The translations under genes were made by a program, and so were the position numbers. DNA of 11,359 nucleotides, from assembly GCA_946615875.1 (NCBI GenBank), contig CAMOIK010000060.1, forward strand, positions 1 to 11,359, read 5' to 3'. Numbering within the stretch: the first letter of the stretch is position 1; each line of letters starts with the position of its first letter. Shown here in pieces: positions 6,617 through 11,359 of this stretch. Under the pieces are notes generated by a model that saw only the letters and a list, made by a program, of their open reading frames with translations, searched no databases and was not told the DNA's origin. This DNA comes from an uncultured Verrucomicrobiota bacterium (lineage in GTDB: Bacteria; Verrucomicrobiota; Kiritimatiellia; RFP12; UBA1067).

Positions 6617-7006
6617 ATGATCGTCAAGCAGATAAGCATATTCCTGGAAAACAGGCGCGGACAGCTCGCCGCCGCCTGCCGCGCGCTCGCGCAGAGCGGA
6701 GTGAACATCGCCACGCTCTCGCTCGCGGACACGACCGACTTCGGCATCGTCCGCATGATCGTCGATGACCACGACAAGGGCTACGAAGTCCTGACGAAGG
6801 CGGGCTTCACGGTCCGCCAGACCGACGTCGTGATGGTCAAGGTGGCCGACCGCCCCGGCGGCATGGCCGAGCTCATGGAGCGCCTTGACGCGACCGGCGT
6901 GGACATCGAGTATTCCTACGCGTACGCGCTCGGTTCCGGCGACTCCGCCATACTGGTCTTCCGTTTCAGCGACAACGCCAAGGCCGAGGCGGCGCTGGTC
7001 GCCTGA
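6617..7006 (+). CDS. tandem ACT-domain protein, partner of the paaK-like ligase
   Basis: The 129-residue protein consists of two ACT domains (about residues 3-65 and 69-126) and nothing else. The first has the strand-helix phrase FLENRRGQLAAACRALAQSGVNI followed by a GIVRMIVDD strand; the second has KVADRPGGMAELMERLDATGVDIEYSYA. ACT domains bind amino acids, often aromatic ones, and this stand-alone double form is typical next to paaK in anaerobes, where it is thought to sense the amino acid and tune the ligase or its operon. The start ATG has no clear Shine-Dalgarno sequence and lies 51 nt after the ligase stop, so coupling is looser than between hisC and paaK. Confidence 0.88.
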   Translation: MIVKQISIFLENRRGQLAAACRALAQSGVNIATLSLADTTDFGIVRMIVDDHDKGYEVLTKAGFTVRQTDVVMVKVADRPGGMAELMERLDATGVDIEYSYAYALGSGDSAILVFRFSDNAKAEAALVA

Positions 7007-7042
7007 CGAGGCCGGGCACGGGCGACTGCAGGGGGGACGACA

Positions 7043-8098
7043 ATGCGCGACTTCTTCAGGGGCGTGCGCAAGCGCATAGGCAAGCTGGACGCGGAGCAGC
7101 TCCGCGAGCAGTATCGCCTGATCGCCGACGAGGCCGACTTTCTGGACGCGCTTTTCACGGCGAACTCCGAGGGCATCATCGTGCTCGGCGAGCATGGCGA
7201 GGCGGTGAAGTCCAATCCCGCCGCGCGCGCTCTGCTGGGCATGGAGCCGGCGGACGCGCTAGCGCAGCTTGAAATCCCGCTGGGCGTGGCCTCCAAGCGC
7301 GAGATGTCGATCACGTATCCGGACGAGCGGACGCTCGAGATGCGGACCCTGCCCATGAAGGCGGGCACGCTCGTTTATCTGCGCGACATAACGGCGGAGA
7401 AGGCGCGGACGGAGGAGGAGCTGCGCGTGGGCGCGACCAAGGCGGTGCGCGACCTGGCGGCCGGCGTGGCCCACGAAATCGCCAATCCCCTCAATGCGAT
7501 CTCCCTCAACCTCCAGCTGCTGGAGCGCGAGCGGCCGGACGACGAGTCGGTGAAGGTCTGCCGCCAGCAGATATCCCGCCTCGATTCGATACTCCGCGGC
7601 TTCCTGCAGGCGCTGCGGCCCTCCCGCCCGAACCTCATGCCGGGTAGCGTGGCCGATCCGCTGAAGAACTGCCTGGCCACGCTCCGCCAGCAGTTCGTGG
7701 AGCGCAGCATATCCGTCACGCTCGACATTCCCGCCGCGCTGCCGCCGGTGGCCATCGACAAGATGCAGTTCGAGCAGGTCTATTTCAACCTCCTCAAGAA
7801 CGCCATGGAGGCTGTGGGGGAAGGCGGGCGCATCGACATCGGCGTGGCCAGCGACGACAACGACGCCGTGGTGTCGATACGCGACAACGGCGCGGGCATC
7901 CCGCCCGAGCAGGTGGCCCATCTCTTCGAGCCCTACCGCACGACGAAGGAGAAGGGCACGGGGCTGGGGCTGATGATCTCCGCCAGGATCGTCAGGGACC
8001 ACGGCGGCACCATCGCCGCCGCCTCGAAGCTTGGCGAGGGGACGCGCTTCACGATCCGCATCCCCAGAATCGAGCGCCGCATACGCGCGCTGAAGTGA
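7043..8098 (+). CDS. soluble PAS-domain sensor histidine kinase, NtrB type
   Basis: The 351-residue kinase has no membrane segment or signal peptide, so it acts in the cytoplasm. A short coiled N-terminus leads into a PAS-like domain (about 28-122, ending with the YLRDITAEK phrase typical of PAS-to-kinase joints). The dimerisation helix carries the H-box AHEIANPLN with phospho-His144. The ATP-binding domain shows the N-box NLLKNAMEA (N253), the G1 motif DNGAGIP (D281), the F-box FEPY and the G2 motif GTGLGL (305-310). All catalytic motifs are intact. AGGGGGG at 7030-7036 serves as its ribosome binding site. The response regulator starts 29 nt downstream, which marks the pair as cognate. What the PAS domain senses cannot be read from the sequence. 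Confidence 0.92.
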   Translation: MRDFFRGVRKRIGKLDAEQLREQYRLIADEADFLDALFTANSEGIIVLGEHGEAVKSNPAARALLGMEPADALAQLEIPLGVASKREMSITYPDERTLEMRTLPMKAGTLVYLRDITAEKARTEEELRVGATKAVRDLAAGVAHEIANPLNAISLNLQLLERERPDDESVKVCRQQISRLDSILRGFLQALRPSRPNLMPGSVADPLKNCLATLRQQFVERSISVTLDIPAALPPVAIDKMQFEQVYFNLLKNAMEAVGEGGRIDIGVASDDNDAVVSIRDNGAGIPPEQVAHLFEPYRTTKEKGTGLGLMISARIVRDHGGTIAAASKLGEGTRFTIRIPRIERRIRALK

Positions 8099-8127
8099 AC
8101 GGTCGTGAAGCAGCAGCGTAAACAGAG

Positions 8128-9567
8128 ATGCCTAGGCCGAAGATACTCATAACGGACGACGAGAAGCCGACGCGCGACGTGATGGCGCGCCTGCTCTCGG
8201 CGAAATACGAATGCCTCACGGCGCCGGACGCCGAGCAGGCCATGAAGACCATCGCCGCCACCCCGGACCTGGCGCTGCTCATAACCGACTACCGGATGCC
8301 AGGCGACAACGGCATCGAGCTGATACGCAAGGCGAAGGCCGCCAATCCTGCGCTGGCCTGCATCGTCGTCACCGCCTTCGGGGAGATCGACCTGGCGGTG
8401 GAGGCGATGCGCGACGGCGCCGACGACTTCCTCACGAAGCCCGTCACGGACATCGGCCAGCTGGAGCTGCGCGTCGCCAAGGCCATCAAGACGAACGCCC
8501 TGGAGAAGCAGGTGGAGGAGCTGAAGACCAGGCTCGACGCGAAATACGGCCTGGAGGCGTTCACCGGCAAGTCGCCTGCGATGGAGCGCGTCTATCGGCT
8601 CATCCACAAGGTGGCGCCCACGAACTCCAACATCCTCATCGAAGGGCCGAGCGGCGCGGGCAAGGAGCTTGTCGCAAGGGCCATCCATTCGCTCTCCACC
8701 CGCTCCAAGGGGCCGTTCGTCGCCGTGGAATGCTCCGCCCTGCCTTCCTCCCTGCTTGAAACGGAGCTGTTCGGCTCCATCAAAGGCGCGTTCACCGACG
8801 CGCGCGACCGCACGGGCTGCTTCGAGTCGGCCGACGGCGGCACTCTCTTCCTCGACGAGATAGGGGAGATCGACGCGAACGTGCAGGTGAAGCTCCTGCG
8901 CGTGCTAGAGACGCGCACGTTCCAGCGCGTGGGCGAGACGGTGGACAGGCATTCGGACTTCCGCCTGGTCGCGGCGACAAACCGCGACCTCGCCAAGGCG
9001 GTGGCGGCGGGGATGTTCCGCGAAGACCTCTACTATCGGCTGAACGTCATCGACGTGCGCCTGCCGGCGCTGAAGGACCGCCCGGGAGACATCGCGCTGC
9101 TCGTCTCGCGCTTCCTCAAGGAGTTCTCGGCGGCATACGGCGGCGCCGTCACGGGCATAGAGCCTGCCGCCATGAAAGCGCTGGAGGACTATTCCTGGCC
9201 CGGCAACGTCCGCCAGCTGCGCAACGTGATCGAGAAGATGGTGGTGCTGTCGTCCGGCGGGCGTCTCACATTGGACGACATCCCCGACGAAGTCCGCCAA
9301 GGCGCCGATGCGGCCGTCCTCCCTCCGCTCGCCCCTCAACCTCTCCCCCCCTCTCAACCCTCTCAACCATCTTGTCTCTCCGAACCCTCCCGCCTCGCTC
9401 AACCATCCCAACCCCCGCAACACCCCAAGACCCTCGCCGAGAGCGAACGCGAAATCGCCGAAGCGGTGCTGCGCGAGACCGGAGGGAACGTCACGAGGGC
9501 GGCGGAGAAGCTGGGCATTTCGCGGAGGACTCTGCACCGCCGCATAAACGAATGGAGGCTGAAATGA
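8128..9567 (+). CDS. sigma54-dependent response regulator of the NtrC family (REC-AAA+-Fis)
   Basis: The 479-residue activator opens with a receiver domain (phospho-Asp54 in LITDYRMPG, Lys104 in LTKPV). The AAA+ domain has Walker A GPSGAGKE (173-180), Walker B TLFLDEIG (D243, E244), the FREDLYYRLN arginine-finger region (R298) and the WPGNVRQLRN sensor. The sigma54-contact loop reads GAFTDA (220-225, D224) where the family standard is GAFTGA. A Fis-type helix-turn-helix, NVTRAAEKLGISRRTLHRRI, closes the protein. Between AAA+ and Fis, residues 397-433 are a low-complexity Ser-Gln-Pro linker built of 9-nt repeats. The kinase gene lies 29 nt upstream and the CxxC protein gene overlaps its stop by ATGA. 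Its target promoters are not evident here; I saw no convincing -24/-12 site. Confidence 0.93.
   Translation: MPRPKILITDDEKPTRDVMARLLSAKYECLTAPDAEQAMKTIAATPDLALLITDYRMPGDNGIELIRKAKAANPALACIVVTAFGEIDLAVEAMRDGADDFLTKPVTDIGQLELRVAKAIKTNALEKQVEELKTRLDAKYGLEAFTGKSPAMERVYRLIHKVAPTNSNILIEGPSGAGKELVARAIHSLSTRSKGPFVAVECSALPSSLLETELFGSIKGAFTDARDRTGCFESADGGTLFLDEIGEIDANVQVKLLRVLETRTFQRVGETVDRHSDFRLVAATNRDLAKAVAAGMFREDLYYRLNVIDVRLPALKDRPGDIALLVSRFLKEFSAAYGGAVTGIEPAAMKALEDYSWPGNVRQLRNVIEKMVVLSSGGRLTLDDIPDEVRQGADAAVLPPLAPQPLPPSQPSQPSCLSEPSRLAQPSQPPQHPKTLAESEREIAEAVLRETGGNVTRAAEKLGISRRTLHRRINEWRLK
9316..9426. repeat. 9-nt repeat array coding the Ser-Gln-Pro linker of the sigma54 regulator
   Basis: From 9352 the units read tctcaaccc, tctcaacca, tcttgtctc, tccgaaccc, tcccgcctc, gctcaacca, tcccaaccc, ccgcaacac, giving the tripeptides SQP, SQP, SCL, SEP, SRL, AQP, SQP, PQH. 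In the other strand the best units are AGAGGGTTG, matching the AGAGGCTTG of the array in hisC. Confidence 0.75.
9554..9558 (+). promoter_or_regulatory. ribosome binding site GGAGG for the CxxC-rich protein
   Basis: GGAGG lies 5 nt before the ATG at 9564, inside the last codons of the regulator, and places the start at the ATGA overlap rather than at the ATG at 9552. Confidence 0.65.
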
Positions 9568-10403
9568 AATTGCATGGCCGCCGGAATCCTGTCGCATGGG
9601 TTTTGCCGCTGCTGGCGGGCGCCGCGTTAGCCGCCACGGACGTGCGCCCAGACCTTTGCGACGAATGGGTGCGCTACTTCGAGGCGAGGAACGCCGTCGC
9701 GAACATGATGCTGGCGCCGCCGGACGCGTTGGCGACGGCGTCTCGCACGCCCGGCGAGCAGCTCATGCACCCGGACGGCACGACGTGGATGTTCTGCCCT
9801 GTCTGCGACGGCAAGGGCGCGGTGATTTCCGAGCCGCCGGACTACGGGCAGTGGGAAGGGCGGATGAACCGCGGCAAGAAAGAGCGCGTGCGCTGCCCGC
9901 TCTGCAACGGCAGAAAGTCGTGGCGCGCCTATTTCCCGCCGGACGAACTGGAGGCGACGGCGTCGCTCGCGCGCCAGCGCTTCGCCGCCGCCCACCAATC
10001 GGCCGGCGACGTGGGCGTGGGCAACGCCTTCGTGCCGCGCACGACCCACGACGCCGCGGAGCGCAAACTCCTCAAGTTGGCCGAAAAGGCGTATGGCAAG
10101 CCGTGTTCGCGCTGCGACTGGACTGGCGTGGAGGAGTGCAAGGCCTGCAAGGGCGCGGGCACGGTGAAATGCCCGAACAAGGAGTGCGAGTCCGGGTGGA
10201 TCGTCACCAGGACCGCCGTGGCGGGGTCGCACGGCCGTTCGCACGGCGCCTCGCACGGCGGTCGCCGCCATTCCTCGCGCCGCGAGACGGTGACGGTGAC
10301 GCAGTGCCAGACCTGCGGCGCCGCCGCGCGCCTCATCTGCCCGGAATGCAACGGAATGCGCGGCGCCGTGTGTTCGAAGTGCCGCGGCAGCGGCTTGAAG
10401 TGA
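9564..10403 (+). CDS. exported CxxC-rich protein with DnaJ-like zinc-finger modules
   Basis: The 279-residue product starts with a signal peptide (basic MKLHGRRN, hydrophobic WVLPLLAGAALA, likely cut after AAA/ALA near residue 23), so its Cys-rich part should lie outside the cytoplasm. It contains CxxC pairs at 78/81, 111/114, 181/184, 192/195, a C203-x4-C208, and 248/251, 259/262, 270/273, several followed by the DnaJ-type G-x-G. The last six are two triplets with exactly 11-residue steps. DnaJ's J domain is absent. Between the triplets is SHGRSHGASHGG (222-233) plus further His, a possible metal-binding patch. The start overlaps the regulator stop as ATGA, so it is co-translated with the two-component pair and is followed by the Ser/Thr kinase. 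Zinc or redox binding is inferred; no catalytic activity can be assigned. Confidence 0.82.
   Translation: MKLHGRRNPVAWVLPLLAGAALAATDVRPDLCDEWVRYFEARNAVANMMLAPPDALATASRTPGEQLMHPDGTTWMFCPVCDGKGAVISEPPDYGQWEGRMNRGKKERVRCPLCNGRKSWRAYFPPDELEATASLARQRFAAAHQSAGDVGVGNAFVPRTTHDAAERKLLKLAEKAYGKPCSRCDWTGVEECKACKGAGTVKCPNKECESGWIVTRTAVAGSHGRSHGASHGGRRHSSRRETVTVTQCQTCGAAARLICPECNGMRGAVCSKCRGSGLK
10227..10262. repeat. three 12-nt repeats coding SHG-x in the CxxC-rich protein
   Basis: TCGCACGGC begins at 10227, 10239 and 10251, each followed by a variable triplet, giving Ser-His-Gly-Arg, Ser-His-Gly-Ala and Ser-His-Gly-Gly in frame. The array sits in the spacer between the two cysteine triplets. Confidence 0.8.
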
Positions 10404-10434
10404 CCGGCGGCGGGGGAATACGCCGCGTGCAGCC

Positions 10435-11346
10435 ATGACGCAACCTCCAATGGACGACATCCCGCAGCTCCCGGGCCTCGCGATCCTCTCCAAGATAGGG
10501 GAGGGCGGCATGTCCGTGGTGTGGAAGGCGGTGGACGAGCGCACGGGGGCGACGGTCGCCGTGAAGATACTCAAGCCGGAGTTTGCCGCAAACGCCGAAG
10601 ACGCCCAGCTCTTCGCCGCCGAGTCGCACACCATGGAGACCATCTCCCACGACGGCATCGTCAAGAGCTACGGCCTCTACGCGCACGAGGGCAAGATCTA
10701 CTACGTGATGGAGTTTGTGGACGGCTACAGCTTCGGCGATTTCCTGAACCGCCGCCACGCAGTGCGCGAAGCCGACTGCTTGCTCATATGCGAGTCCGTC
10801 GCCGCCGCGCTGGACTACGCCTGGAACAACTTCGGCATCGTCCACTGCGACCTGAAGCCGGACAACATAATGATCAATTCCTCCGGCGAGGTGAAGCTCG
10901 CCGACCTTGGCCTGAGCCGCACTTTCAAGTTCCTAAAGGAGGGGCAGGTGGACGTGCCGGACCACGTGATGGGCACCCCGGCCTACATTTCCCCGGAGCA
11001 GATATACGGCGATGTCGAGCTGGATTGCCGCGCAGACATATATTCCCTGGCCGCCACGCTATACCACATGGCCACGGGCGTCATACTCTTCCCCAATCTC
11101 GGTCCGGAGGACATGATGCGGGCGCACTGCGACGAGGCTCGCCAGGCGCCGGACCCCCGCAATTTCGCAAGCCTCTCCGAGGGCTTTTGCCAGTTAATCG
11201 AGGCAATGCTCGTCAAAAACCGCGATTATCGAATGCCGACCTGGAAGGACGTGTTCGAGATGTGCCGGGAAATCGAGCAGGGCTTCTCCTTCAAGCGGCG
11301 AACCACGCCGGGCGTTTCCTCCATCGCCCTCGACCTTGGCAAGTGA
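10435..11346 (+). CDS. soluble Hanks-type Ser/Thr protein kinase with a non-RD catalytic loop
   Basis: The 303-residue protein is a complete kinase domain with a short tail. The glycine loop IGEGGMSVVW (21-30) is followed by the ATP-anchoring Lys44 in VAVK. The catalytic loop is HCDLKPDN (137-144, base D139) with Cys in the Arg position of HRD. The metal-binding motif is DLG (157-159), a common bacterial form of DFG. The P+1 segment is TPAYISPEQ (E188) and the F-helix Asp is near 201 in CRADIYSLAATLYH. No membrane segment or PASTA or other sensor domain follows, so it is cytoplasmic, unlike PknB-type receptors. It starts 31 nt after the CxxC protein with no clear Shine-Dalgarno sequence; ATG 10450 is a second possible start. 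Targets are unknown; the NtrC-type regulator or the exported CxxC protein's pathway are only candidates. Confidence 0.92.
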   Translation: MTQPPMDDIPQLPGLAILSKIGEGGMSVVWKAVDERTGATVAVKILKPEFAANAEDAQLFAAESHTMETISHDGIVKSYGLYAHEGKIYYVMEFVDGYSFGDFLNRRHAVREADCLLICESVAAALDYAWNNFGIVHCDLKPDNIMINSSGEVKLADLGLSRTFKFLKEGQVDVPDHVMGTPAYISPEQIYGDVELDCRADIYSLAATLYHMATGVILFPNLGPEDMMRAHCDEARQAPDPRNFASLSEGFCQLIEAMLVKNRDYRMPTWKDVFEMCREIEQGFSFKRRTTPGVSSIALDLGK

Positions 11347-11359
11347 AGACCATGGAAGG

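Noticed and set aside
5216..7195. Long minus-strand open frame of 659 codons opposite the paaK and ACT genes
   Set aside because: It is the GC-rich shadow of two genes with clear family motifs; its translation is rich in Arg, His, Ala and Val without any domain pattern and has no ribosome binding site.
9316..9426. CRISPR-like or minisatellite array as a separate element
   Set aside because: Units are 9 nt without spacers and the reading frame of the regulator runs through them unbroken, so it is a coding repeat.
9372..9563. Upstream extension of the CxxC protein within the regulator's repeat linker
   Set aside because: The frame overlaps the Fis domain of the regulator; GGAGG and the signal peptide fix the start at 9564.

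Overview
This is a GC-rich window of about 11.4 kb in which every convincing gene lies on the plus strand. The only minus-strand signal is a broken transposase-like fragment near 570-941. The style suggests an anaerobic Gram-negative member of the PVC group (Kiritimatiellota/Verrucomicrobiota type). The clues are a lectin-like exported protein, lipoproteins with clean lipoboxes, a secreted phosphodiester glycosidase-histidine phosphatase, an anaerobe-type paaK-ACT pair, and an NtrB/NtrC pair beside a Hanks kinase. That placement is inference; the window holds no rRNA or other phylogenetic marker.

Region 1 (1-1095) holds the end of a large exported lectin-like protein, then about 630 nt without an intact gene. 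This gap contains a 7-nt tandem repeat, a possible weak terminator, the transposase-like remnant, and a good sigma70-type promoter with a 5' leader. Region 2 (1096-4169) is devoted to the cell envelope. It has a secreted two-domain hydrolase (NAGPA-like phosphodiester glycosidase fused to a histidine acid phosphatase), then two tandem paralogous lipoproteins. The first lipoprotein gene has a TATAAT box only 9 nt before its ATG, so its message should be leaderless or nearly so.

Region 3 (4204-7006) is a metabolic block: a HisC-type aminotransferase, a phenylacetate-CoA ligase whose start overlaps the end of hisC, and a double-ACT-domain protein. Together they fit histidine or aromatic amino-acid metabolism and arylacetate activation or salvage. 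Region 4 (7043-11346) is a signalling block: a soluble PAS/histidine kinase, a sigma54-dependent response regulator, an exported CxxC-rich protein joined to it by an ATGA overlap, and a soluble Hanks-type Ser/Thr kinase with a non-RD active site. The tight spacing suggests one transcription unit.

The most unusual pattern is a degenerate 9-nt repeat, consensus AGAGGNTTG or its complement. It lies in frame inside two unrelated genes, hisC (4573-4668) and the sigma54 regulator (9316-9426), in both cases between conserved blocks. In hisC the two halves of the array run in opposite orientations.
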